From the NCBI GenBank assembly GCA_002712765.1, contig PAUP01000005.1, positions 5,895 through 53,095 of the forward strand: a stretch of 47,201 nucleotides of DNA. The letters run 5' to 3'. Origin of the DNA: Cytophagaceae bacterium (lineage in GTDB: Bacteria; Bacteroidota; Bacteroidia; Flavobacteriales; Flavobacteriaceae). Under the pieces are notes generated by a model. It was not told the origin of the DNA. It saw nothing but the letters and a program-made list of their open reading frames with translations, and did no database searches. Below are positions 7,351 through 15,468 of the stretch, in pieces. The position numbers and the translations under genes were made by a program. Position 1 is the stretch's first letter. Each line of letters begins with the position of its first letter.

Positions 7351-8774
7351 TGACTACATTTGTGAGACTATTGGTCATAAGCTTTGTTTTTGCTTTCGCG
7401 AAAGCGGGATTAGCCCAAGTTGAACCCTCAGATCAGCTAGAGGTCATGACCTTTGAGGAGTATTTGGCCTATGTTAAGACCCACCATCCCTTAGTTAAAC
7501 AGGCCAACCTTACCTTAAGTGTAGGAGAAGCAAGCCTTTTGCGTGCTCGCGGAGGATTTGATCCCAAGGTAGAAGTTGACTATGATCGAAAGAAATTTAA
7601 AAGCACCGAGTATTTTGACCAGCTCAATGCGACTTTTAAAGTGCCTACATGGTATGGCGTCGAATTTAAGGCAAATTTTGAAGAAAACACTGGAGCCTTT
7701 CTCAATCCAGATCTGACGGTCCCCGATGGTGGTTTGTACAGCGCAGGAGTATCCTTTTCGCTGGCTCAGGGATTTTTGATCAATGATCGGATGGCCGATT
7801 TGAAAAAGGCACGCTTTTTTCTCGATCAGACCCAAGCAGACCGGGATCTGCTTGTCAATAACTTATTATTTGAAGCCAGTGCAGCATATTTTGAGTGGTT
7901 AGAAGCCACCAATGAATTACGAATCTTCGAGCAGTTTTTAGAAAATGCACAAATACGTTTAGATGCGGTAACTCGAAGTGTCGCCGAAGGTGACAAAGCT
8001 GCCATCGATATTACAGAAGCACGTATCGCAGTGCAAAATCGTGCTTTGAGTCTGGAAGCAGCCCAGTTAAAGCAACGTAAATCTGCCTTGCAAGTGAGCA
8101 ATTTTTTATGGCTCAATACGATCCCGATGGAGCTGCAACCTGATGTGATACCTGTTCGGCCTACGCTTGATGTACTAGAGGCTTCTCTATTATTGATCGG
8201 AGCCGATGCTATGGATGAATTATTAGTCAATCATCCCAAGTTGCGTAGTTTAGATGCCAAGATTGATGGACTTACGGTAGATCGCGCTTTAAAGCGAAAT
8301 AAATTACTGCCTAAACTCGATTTGCAATATAATTTTTTAACACCAGACGGCGATAGACTGAATACCCTAAATACAGCAAACTATAAGGCTTTTGTCAATT
8401 TTAGTTTCCCATTGTTTTTGAGAAAGGAGCGGGGTGATTTGCGACTGGCCAATGTCAAACTTGAAAGTACCAATTTTGAACGAACCAATGCAGCCTTAAC
8501 GATTCAGAATAAGTTTAACGCCATACAAACCGAATTGGTGTCACTAGACAAACAAAATGTACTAATAGACGCCATCGTGACCGATTATACCACACTGGTG
8601 CAAGCCGAAGAGCGCAAATTCTTCATTGGCGAAAGTTCTTTGTTTTTAATCAATTCACGAGAGCAAAAACTTATAGATGCCCGTCTGAAAGCAAATCTAC
8701 TACAAATCAAGCGTTTGCTGGCGTCTGCCAAATTGTACAACGCCCTTGGCATCGCCGACCCGGTTACAGACTAA
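7350..8774 (+). CDS. TolC-family outer-membrane efflux protein
   Basis: Outer-membrane channel subunit (474 aa) of the TolC type. The signal peptide (about 1-23) ends at ...AKAGLAQVEP. Two long alpha-helical repeats follow (about 155-260 and 355-465), each ending in the sequence type that builds the periplasmic tunnel, with short barrel strands between. It shares the A of the upstream stop codon (TAATG at 7348-7352). The signal-peptide coding sequence contains one copy of the genome-repeated palindrome (7392-7405), read as FAKA. A bidirectional terminator follows. The exported cargo is not encoded next to the operon and is unknown. Confidence 0.9.
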   Translation: MTTFVRLLVISFVFAFAKAGLAQVEPSDQLEVMTFEEYLAYVKTHHPLVKQANLTLSVGEASLLRARGGFDPKVEVDYDRKKFKSTEYFDQLNATFKVPTWYGVEFKANFEENTGAFLNPDLTVPDGGLYSAGVSFSLAQGFLINDRMADLKKARFFLDQTQADRDLLVNNLLFEASAAYFEWLEATNELRIFEQFLENAQIRLDAVTRSVAEGDKAAIDITEARIAVQNRALSLEAAQLKQRKSALQVSNFLWLNTIPMELQPDVIPVRPTLDVLEASLLLIGADAMDELLVNHPKLRSLDAKIDGLTVDRALKRNKLLPKLDLQYNFLTPDGDRLNTLNTANYKAFVNFSFPLFLRKERGDLRLANVKLESTNFERTNAALTIQNKFNAIQTELVSLDKQNVLIDAIVTDYTTLVQAEERKFFIGESSLFLINSREQKLIDARLKANLLQIKRLLASAKLYNALGIADPVTD

Positions 8775-8802
8775 TTCACCTCCATCCCAACAGGGCATAA
8801 AA

Positions 8803-8830
8803 AAAGCCCGACTTAACGGGCTTTGCTTTT
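8803..8830. terminator. Bidirectional terminator
   Basis: Stem AAAGCCCG (8803-8810) with CGGGCTTT (8817-8824), 6-base loop, A-run before and T-run after. It sits between the converging TolC gene and the small gene at 8830-9057. Confidence 0.88.
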
Positions 8831-9057
8831 TAAATGACTTGTGTGGGTTTGCCGTGAAGGCGCTTTTCTATTTTGCGCTTTTTGGCAGTTAATCGTTTCA
8901 TCATATCCATAAGGTTTGCATCCTTATTCTGCTTATATATTTCGTTAATCGCTAATATGAGACGCTTGGCCTCTCTTGAGGCAGATACACGGTCGCTAGT
9001 AGACATATTACTCATTTTGGCGTTTTCGAAAGCGAGGGCTTCATTCAAAATTTCCAT
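8830..9057 (-). CDS. Hypothetical 75-aa helical protein
   Basis: Small soluble, lysine-rich, predicted all-helical protein with no recognised domain. The ATG at 9057 (MEILNEALAFENAK) is preferred to one at 9114, because the extra N-terminal 19 residues look like untranslated leader. The C-terminal half (about 45-70, MMKRLTAKKRKIEKRLHGK) is strongly basic, which would suit nucleic-acid binding, but this is a guess. Codons for AFENAK contain a decayed relative of the repeated palindrome near 9021-9035. Confidence 0.6.
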   Translation of the reverse strand: MEILNEALAFENAKMSNMSTSDRVSASREAKRLILAINEIYKQNKDANLMDMMKRLTAKKRKIEKRLHGKPTQVI

Positions 9058-9357
9058 ACTGATAGTTTTTCTTAAAGTTAATTGGTAAACGTTAATATTG
9101 CAATTAGATTGCATTGATTGTTCTTATATACTCATAAGGTAAAATAACCATTATATCATGACTATGATGCCTTGATTAGACCCATAAATAAATCCTTTGC
9201 CAGGGCGAAGTTCTGACTAATTAGAGTAGTCGTACACAGTCTAATCAACTTACGTTTGCCTTGTGCTCTACTCTCGCACGCACAGCTACTATTTATGATG
9301 ACTAATGGTCAATGAGTCAGGAACTATTTCGCGAAAGCGTTATTTTTATCAACCGCT
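9058..9357. other. Intergenic, no gene seen
   Basis: About 300 bases between two minus-strand genes. It holds a copy of the repeated palindrome core (9327-9336) close to the stop of the 1236-aa gene. No convincing terminator or small RNA was seen. Confidence 0.5.
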
Positions 9358-12300
9358 TTAAAACCGCAGTCCAAAACCAAAGGTAAACCGAAGGCCTTCA
9401 TCGCTATTAAACAGGTTAAAATTACCTTGAATAGCATCGGCAGCAGTAACCCATAACCCGCCACCATAATCATTGTGCCAAACTCGGGAAGACTCTTGGG
9501 GTGTCCAAACACGGCCAAGATCTCCGCCTATATACATACCAAATTGTAAGGGTAAAAATTTGGTTTTAAATTCTCCAAAAGCATATCTTAGATCAGCGCT
9601 ACTTACTAGTGCGCTCTTACCTGTAAAACGCTCGTTTCGGAAACCTCTTAATCCTGAATCTCCTCCTATGGTCGCAGCCTGATAGAATAAATACTCATTG
9701 CCTATTCTAAATTGAGACCTCAGATCGGTTTTAAGTACCAGACGTCTATCTTTTGAAATGGCATTATAAAATCCAAGATCGGCATTAAAATACCCGAAGG
9801 TATTTTTGGTATCGCCAATATCAGTTTTTACTCCAGCAGTGGTATAAAAGGTCATTGCTCGAGTGGGAGTAATGCGCGAATCAAAACTTTCATAGCGGTA
9901 ATTGGCCTCTACTCCAGCAAAGTATTGACGATCGTAAAATGACGCATTGACATTGGCAGGCCTAAAATCTTCGATAAATCGATTTGGTGACTCTCCCAAT
10001 TTTATCCCTTCAAACACCATCAGAAAACCATAGTCACTCCCAAAATTACCTTTTTTACTTATTCCTATCTGTGCCGAATAGATACTAGTTTTGACTCTAT
10101 TAAAGTCTAAACTACGCTCTTGGTCAGGATTAATGGTCTGATTGCCAATGCCAAAAAAGTTATTGGTAAAACTATCTGAGGTCGCACGACCTTTTACTTT
10201 TAAATTCCAATCTCCGTATAGATGTGCAAAAGTTCCTTCGTATGTTAACGAAAATCCATTGGTTGCAAAGAAATATCCGGCATCTATGATATGCTGGGTA
10301 GTAAATGGGTTGCGGTGAAACCCTTTTTTTGTAGAGATCTTCTGTAATCCCAATATGAGGCCATCATCTGGATTAAACCCAATGCTGGGCGTCAATGCCC
10401 CACTTTTTTCAATATTTTTATTAAAGTCAAAAAGGTTTGTTTTATAAATGTCTGTCAACTGAATTTTTGCCCCGCTGTTTTCTTGAATCGTATTCTTTTT
10501 TGATTTGTGGTCATAGACTCGAATGCGTCTGCCACTCTTTATGATATAGGTATCATCATCTTGACCCCCTATGATACGTGTAAAAATGGGATTGTTTGCC
10601 TTACCACGTACTTCGATAACGTCTTTGTCATCAAGCGCATATATCCACAATTCTTTGGTCTGATCTTTGTCGAAGGTGCGATCTACAATGACCTCGGCCT
10701 TCTTCCCATCGATGATTCTTGAAATTTTGACATTGGTCTTTTTGTTGCCGCTGCGCACTATTTCGATATAATCGTCTTTGTCTGTGGCAGTAAGAATGAC
10801 TAGTTCATTCAAGTAGTTGGCGTAACGCCTCGCGATACTTTCTATGTTTTGTAGCCTGCCTTCAAAAGCGCTTTTAATTTCGGCTAGCGTTTGATCTTGA
10901 GCGGCTTCTGGAACGGTGGCAAAGGCCTCATCTATAACGGTCTGTGTGATCTGTTCTTGTAAAAATTGCGCCTCTGCTAGCCATACGTCTACGCCTGATT
11001 GTTGAATCAAAATTTTATCCAATTTGACCCCCGCTTTATTGATCCACTCTACATCTTCAAGTGTGGCATCATAAACCTGTAATTGTTTGGACGAGCCAGA
11101 TAGGGTTCGCATCACATCTAGTATGGCCCCATCAAAATTAGAAAACACTTGATCTCTATCTCTCGGGATGGGCCTAAAGAGCTTATCGCCATTATCTTGA
11201 TCAAATTGCGCCCAGCGCCATTGATCTTGATGTCTGTCCCAATCACCTAAAAGCATATCAAAGAGCCTAGCTCTTATAAAAGAATGCTCATCTATCTTGT
11301 ACTTTTCGTCTTCTCTTACCTTAGAGATGATATCGTGCGTACTTTCTATATCATCGGCATAACCAAAATTACGTTCGTTGGTGTAGTTTTCTTCGGGTCG
11401 CTCTTCTATAATGTACAACTCATCCCCATAATCGTAATTATAATCGCCTAGATAGGCGTGTTTTGGGATATAAAACAATTTTGGATTGGTGTGATATACT
11501 TGGGCTGCATCAGACAATTTAGGAACTACCATAAAAGCATATGGGTGTGCTGCCGTGTAAAAATCGAGTATCATATCTTCGATAAAGGTTTTATCGTAAT
11601 CGTCTTCGATATAAGTATCTTGAAATAAAACGGTTTGTAAGTATTGCGTTGCACTTTTGCGAAGCGCACGCATGTTTAGTTCCCGCCCATCGGCTTTTCG
11701 CAAACGCAATGACCTGGTTTGGTGCCCACCACCTTCTCGCACAATTTCCAAACCGCCATAAAGTGTGTCTAAGGTAGCCACTTGTGCAGTAACTGGCGTG
11801 CTATACAGGTCTCTATAGCGTTCTCCCAAAAGCAGCTCATGAAAGCCAGACTTCTCTGTTTCATCTACAGAATAGATAGAGGCTTGTGTTTGCTCTGGAA
11901 ATAGGCTGGGCAGGGTAGTAATGTCAAAAAGATCTCTATTTTTAGGAAGTACTTCTTTGCGATATAACAGTTGGGGTTCACCTTGTTTTTCTCCATAAAA
12001 TTCGACCCAAACACTACCATCTTCAAAGATGTCAAGTTGTGCAAAGCCCTGCTTCCCATAGGCAAAAAGGCCATCATTATTTAGGGCAACTACGGCTTCT
12101 TTTGCCCCAGAACCACTTACTATCTGCTTGATACGATTGTGTTCGATATACTGCAAGGTATGTTCATGTCCCGAAGCCACAACGATATTGTCGTATTCTG
12201 AGCATAAGGTCTCCAAGCGCTTCATCAATTCGTTATAACGTTCATTAAAACGATCTTGAATAGAAATACCGCCTTGAGTCCTTATTTGAGCCACTAATGA

Positions 12301-13068
12301 GCCAAGAATAGGAAGAGGAATATTAGATTGGGTAGGATAGAGGTGTTTGCTTGCCGAAAAAAACCCGCCGTGCAAACCATTGGTAAACATGGGGTGATGC
12401 ATCGCTAGTATAACGCGTTTACTTTGCGCCTTTTTTAACTCTCCTTCTAATTCTTGTAGAAATCGAGCTCTTGTTTTTATGGGACAGTGGTCGTTGATTG
12501 TAGGGTTTTTGTTCCAATCTTCTAAATACCATTGCGTATCGATTATTATAAGTTCTACAGCCTCGCTTATTTCAACGGTTTTAAGTGGGCAGCCTTCTTC
12601 TGGTAGGAAAGTATTTTTGCCTAAGGCCTCTTCGATATATTCTTCTTGCCGTTCTAAGCCCTCCAAACCATTGGCATACCAATCGTGGTTACCTGGAATA
12701 AATACAGGCGTTCCTTTAAAATCGGTGATTGCGTCTATTTGAGCATCTAGGTGATTTTTGGCATATGCGTAGCCTTTATTATTTTTCGCCGGAAGGCCAG
12801 CTGGATAAATATTATCGCCTAGATAGATTGTATAATCATCCTTAGCGTGCCCTTTCTGAAGGTGTTTTTTAAAAATGCTTAAGGCCGTAGACATCCCGCC
12901 AAGAGGTGATTTTCCGGCATCGCCTACCAAAAATACGCGGCGGTGAATGTCCTTACTAGGTAAATCGGGTAGGGCGTATTCTAAGTCGCTATACTGCAGT
13001 TTTTTAGACGCACAATTCGTGAATAGAGTGCATATAAAAACAATAAGAGCTAATTTATAATTCTGCAT
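9358..13068 (-). CDS. Lipoprotein: metallophosphatase + possible kinase-like domain + outer-membrane beta-barrel
   Basis: A 1236-residue envelope protein. The lipoprotein signal ends at the lipobox TNCAS (Cys about 19). Residues 40-360 form a calcineurin-like phosphoesterase with the metal motifs GDAGKS, YLGDNIYP, GNHDWY, AMHHPMF and ASGHEHT. Residues about 390-830 hold a domain I cannot name; LLGDWDRHQDQWRW followed by IPRDRDQVF recalls the catalytic and metal-binding loops of atypical kinases (CotH/Fam20/HipA type). The C-terminal third (about 930-1236) is a D15/BamA-like barrel with alternating strands, a GGDSGLRGFRNERF loop and a final FTFGFGLRF ending in phenylalanine, as expected of Omp85-type barrels. 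Transcribed divergently from the HD-PycTM gene. Phosphatase and barrel calls are firm; the kinase idea is speculative. Confidence 0.8.
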   Translation of the reverse strand: MQNYKLALIVFICTLFTNCASKKLQYSDLEYALPDLPSKDIHRRVFLVGDAGKSPLGGMSTALSIFKKHLQKGHAKDDYTIYLGDNIYPAGLPAKNNKGYAYAKNHLDAQIDAITDFKGTPVFIPGNHDWYANGLEGLERQEEYIEEALGKNTFLPEEGCPLKTVEISEAVELIIIDTQWYLEDWNKNPTINDHCPIKTRARFLQELEGELKKAQSKRVILAMHHPMFTNGLHGGFFSASKHLYPTQSNIPLPILGSLVAQIRTQGGISIQDRFNERYNELMKRLETLCSEYDNIVVASGHEHTLQYIEHNRIKQIVSGSGAKEAVVALNNDGLFAYGKQGFAQLDIFEDGSVWVEFYGEKQGEPQLLYRKEVLPKNRDLFDITTLPSLFPEQTQASIYSVDETEKSGFHELLLGERYRDLYSTPVTAQVATLDTLYGGLEIVREGGGHQTRSLRLRKADGRELNMRALRKSATQYLQTVLFQDTYIEDDYDKTFIEDMILDFYTAAHPYAFMVVPKLSDAAQVYHTNPKLFYIPKHAYLGDYNYDYGDELYIIEERPEENYTNERNFGYADDIESTHDIISKVREDEKYKIDEHSFIRARLFDMLLGDWDRHQDQWRWAQFDQDNGDKLFRPIPRDRDQVFSNFDGAILDVMRTLSGSSKQLQVYDATLEDVEWINKAGVKLDKILIQQSGVDVWLAEAQFLQEQITQTVIDEAFATVPEAAQDQTLAEIKSAFEGRLQNIESIARRYANYLNELVILTATDKDDYIEIVRSGNKKTNVKISRIIDGKKAEVIVDRTFDKDQTKELWIYALDDKDVIEVRGKANNPIFTRIIGGQDDDTYIIKSGRRIRVYDHKSKKNTIQENSGAKIQLTDIYKTNLFDFNKNIEKSGALTPSIGFNPDDGLILGLQKISTKKGFHRNPFTTQHIIDAGYFFATNGFSLTYEGTFAHLYGDWNLKVKGRATSDSFTNNFFGIGNQTINPDQERSLDFNRVKTSIYSAQIGISKKGNFGSDYGFLMVFEGIKLGESPNRFIEDFRPANVNASFYDRQYFAGVEANYRYESFDSRITPTRAMTFYTTAGVKTDIGDTKNTFGYFNADLGFYNAISKDRRLVLKTDLRSQFRIGNEYLFYQAATIGGDSGLRGFRNERFTGKSALVSSADLRYAFGEFKTKFLPLQFGMYIGGDLGRVWTPQESSRVWHNDYGGGLWVTAADAIQGNFNLFNSDEGLRFTFGFGLRF

Positions 13069-13130
13069 ATTAAAAGTAAACGATTATATTTATAATATAC
13101 CATCTTAAGACTATAACAACAATTATCACA

Positions 13131-14321
13131 ATGTCAGCAATAATCGATTCTACATTACAATATATTAAAGCGCTTTTTAAAGAAGAGTTTCCAAACACCT
13201 TTACCTATCACAACATCGATCACACCTTGATGGTATGGGAAAATACAAAAGAAATAATAGAGAACTCTGAAATTGATGCTAAAGAAGCAGAATTAGTATC
13301 AATAGCATCACTATTACATGACATTGGCTATTACAAAGTGCGCGATGGTCATGAAGAAGAAAGTGTCAAACTGGCGTACACCTTTTTGACCAATGAAGGT
13401 TTATCTCAAGAGACTATTGAGTCTGTTTGTGATTTGATACGCGCTACAAAGCACGATCGCACCCCAGAAAATGAGCTGGAAGCCATCATCAAGGATGCAG
13501 ATACAGCACATGTAGGCACCAAAGACTTTACCAAATACAGCGAGTTGCTACGTATGGAATTGGAGCTTACCGGTACCAAAACCTACACCAAGGCCGAGTG
13601 GCGAGAAAATTCTTTGGGGTGGCTCACAGAAGAGCATGAGTTTTATACCGCTTACGCGAAAAAAGAATGGTCCCAGCGCAAACGTAAAAACATCGCCAAA
13701 TTGATGAAGGCAAAGTTGAAGAAGCGCTCCAAAAAGCAAAAAGAGATCATCAAAGCCAAGTATAAGGCTAAGTTTAAAAATGAAAGTTCAGAAAGAGGGA
13801 TTCAGACTTTATTTCGAGTGGCCTTACGCAATCATATAAAACTAAGTGATATCGCCGACACCAAAGCTAACATACTGCTATCGGTCAATGCGATTATCAT
13901 TTCGTTGGTACTGTCTAACTTGATATCCAAATTAGACAATCCCTCAAATCAATACATGATTGTGCCTACGATCATATTTGTGCTTTTTTGTATTGCTTCA
14001 ATTATATTGAGTATTCATGCCACTCGTCCCAATGTGACCCAAGGTGAGTTTACAAAGGAAGACGTGAGAAATAAAAAAGTTAACCTTCTTTTCTTTGGTA
14101 ATTTTCATAAAATGGAACTAAAAGATTTTGAGTGGGCCATTGGAGAAATGCTCGAAGAACGGGATTTTATCTACACATGCTTAACAAAAGATCTCTACTT
14201 TTTGGGAAAGGTGCTCAATGAGAAATACCGCATTTTGCGTATTACCTATACTATATTTACAATTGGGATAATTGTATCAGTAATTGCATTTGCCATTTCC
14301 TTTAGAATGCAAGCCACCTAA
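13131..14321 (+). CDS. HD phosphohydrolase fused to a Pycsar-effector-type membrane domain (PycTM/DUF5706)
   Basis: A 396-residue two-part protein. Residues 10-190 are an HD-domain phosphohydrolase: H27 and H31 (TYHNIDH), the HD pair H63-D64 (LLHDIGY) and D122 (IIKDADTAH) are the metal ligands expected of active members. A basic linker (about 185-220, KAKLKKRSKKQKE) follows. Residues 228-396 match the PycTM/DUF5706 domain: the stretch LSDIADTKANILLSVNAIII, two membrane helices (about 246-265 and 280-301), a cytoplasmic insert, and a final helix (about 372-392). PycTM proteins are membrane-damaging effectors of cyclic-pyrimidine (Pycsar) phage defence. No nucleotide cyclase is visible nearby, so here it may be a stand-alone nucleotide-responsive membrane protein. 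Confidence 0.85.
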   Translation: MSAIIDSTLQYIKALFKEEFPNTFTYHNIDHTLMVWENTKEIIENSEIDAKEAELVSIASLLHDIGYYKVRDGHEEESVKLAYTFLTNEGLSQETIESVCDLIRATKHDRTPENELEAIIKDADTAHVGTKDFTKYSELLRMELELTGTKTYTKAEWRENSLGWLTEEHEFYTAYAKKEWSQRKRKNIAKLMKAKLKKRSKKQKEIIKAKYKAKFKNESSERGIQTLFRVALRNHIKLSDIADTKANILLSVNAIIISLVLSNLISKLDNPSNQYMIVPTIIFVLFCIASIILSIHATRPNVTQGEFTKEDVRNKKVNLLFFGNFHKMELKDFEWAIGEMLEERDFIYTCLTKDLYFLGKVLNEKYRILRITYTIFTIGIIVSVIAFAISFRMQAT

Positions 14322-14403
14322 AGGCCGTCTACGTATATCCAGTGTTTTATATAGCGCCAATCAAGTTCTTTTAGGTCAACATTAACAAGGAACTAGTCTT
14401 TTA

Positions 14404-14434
14404 TTGTTATTTTCTTTATGACAATATTGTTTTG
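14404..14434 (+). promoter_or_regulatory. Possible promoter of the 14514 gene
   Basis: TTG (14404-14406) and TTGTTTTG (14427-14434, a near match to the -7 consensus) are 20 bases apart. They give a leader of about 75 bases before the ATG repeat. Weak evidence. Confidence 0.3.
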
Positions 14435-14513
14435 TCAGAATAGTCTGTTAGCCAGATATGTAATTCTGGTACACCTATTGATTTACAACACAAAAAACTA
14501 AAGAAACATAAGA

Positions 14514-15455
14514 ATGAGAATGAGAATGAGAATGAATCTGAAAAGAAGAATGAGCATGAGCGTGTTCTTTTTTACAGTATTACTAATAGCTATTAATTAT
14601 CAAGCAGTGGCCCAAGATCCAATACCCGTAGGGGTGGAAGGGAAGGTGACACCTATTTCAGAATTAAAAGATGAACAGTTACAACAACTGTTACTACAGC
14701 AGTTACATTCTAATCAGAAGTGGAAGCGACTTATTAAAAATAAAAAGTTATCTATTGGTATAGTCGATTTGAGTAACCCAGAAGATGTAAGATATGCTGG
14801 TGTTAATGACGATTATATGATGTACGCGGCAAGTTTGCCCAAAATTGCCATTTTATTGGCCGCTATGGACGCCATAGAAAATGGAGAACTAGCCGATACC
14901 AAAGAAATTCGTGAAGATTTACGATTGATGATTAGTAAATCAAATAACCGGGCATCTACGCGTATGATAGACCGTTTGGGATATGCCAAAATTGAAGCCG
15001 TCTTACGCGCTCCTGAAACCAAGTTATACGACGAAACTGTAGGTGGTGGGTTGTGGGTAGGCAAACGATATGCGGCCGGAGGAAAGAGACATCCTGACCC
15101 TTTAAAAGGTTTAAGTCATGCAGCAACTACAAGACAAGTTTGTAGTTTTTACTATCAATTAGTTATGGGCAATTTGGTCTCAGAAAAGCGTTCAAAAGAG
15201 ATGTTGGAAATTTTGAAAGACCCTGCTTTGCATCACAAATTTGTAAGCGTGCTAGACAATTTGGCTCCAAAGGCCAAAATCTATCGCAAGTCGGGATCGT
15301 GGAAGAATTATCATTCGGATTCGGCTTTGGTCTGGGGGCCACAACGCCAATATATTATTGTCGCTCTGGTCGAAGATGGTTTAGGAGAGCAAGTAACCCG
15401 CAATTTGGTGAGGCCATTAGATAAGGTGTTACAGGCATCAAAGGCCATACATTAA
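14514..15455 (+). CDS. Class A beta-lactamase-like serine hydrolase, secreted
   Basis: Periplasmic serine hydrolase of the penicillin-recognising fold (313 aa). After a signal peptide (basic N-terminus, hydrophobic core SVFFFTVLLIAINYQAVAQ) the active-site motifs appear in order: S107-LP-K110, S143-N144-N145 in place of SDN, and K259-S-G in place of KTG. The class A omega-loop ExxxN is not evident, so activity on beta-lactam drugs is doubtful; a peptidoglycan-related esterase or peptidase is equally likely. The start is ambiguous: ATGAGA repeats put Met codons at 14514, 14520, 14526 and 14532. It lies 13 bases before the nucleotide-transporter-like gene and is probably co-transcribed with it. 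A second, distinct family member lies at 18302-19621. Confidence 0.82.
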   Translation: MRMRMRMNLKRRMSMSVFFFTVLLIAINYQAVAQDPIPVGVEGKVTPISELKDEQLQQLLLQQLHSNQKWKRLIKNKKLSIGIVDLSNPEDVRYAGVNDDYMMYAASLPKIAILLAAMDAIENGELADTKEIREDLRLMISKSNNRASTRMIDRLGYAKIEAVLRAPETKLYDETVGGGLWVGKRYAAGGKRHPDPLKGLSHAATTRQVCSFYYQLVMGNLVSEKRSKEMLEILKDPALHHKFVSVLDNLAPKAKIYRKSGSWKNYHSDSALVWGPQRQYIIVALVEDGLGEQVTRNLVRPLDKVLQASKAIH

Positions 15456-15468
15456 TAGACTGCTCTTT

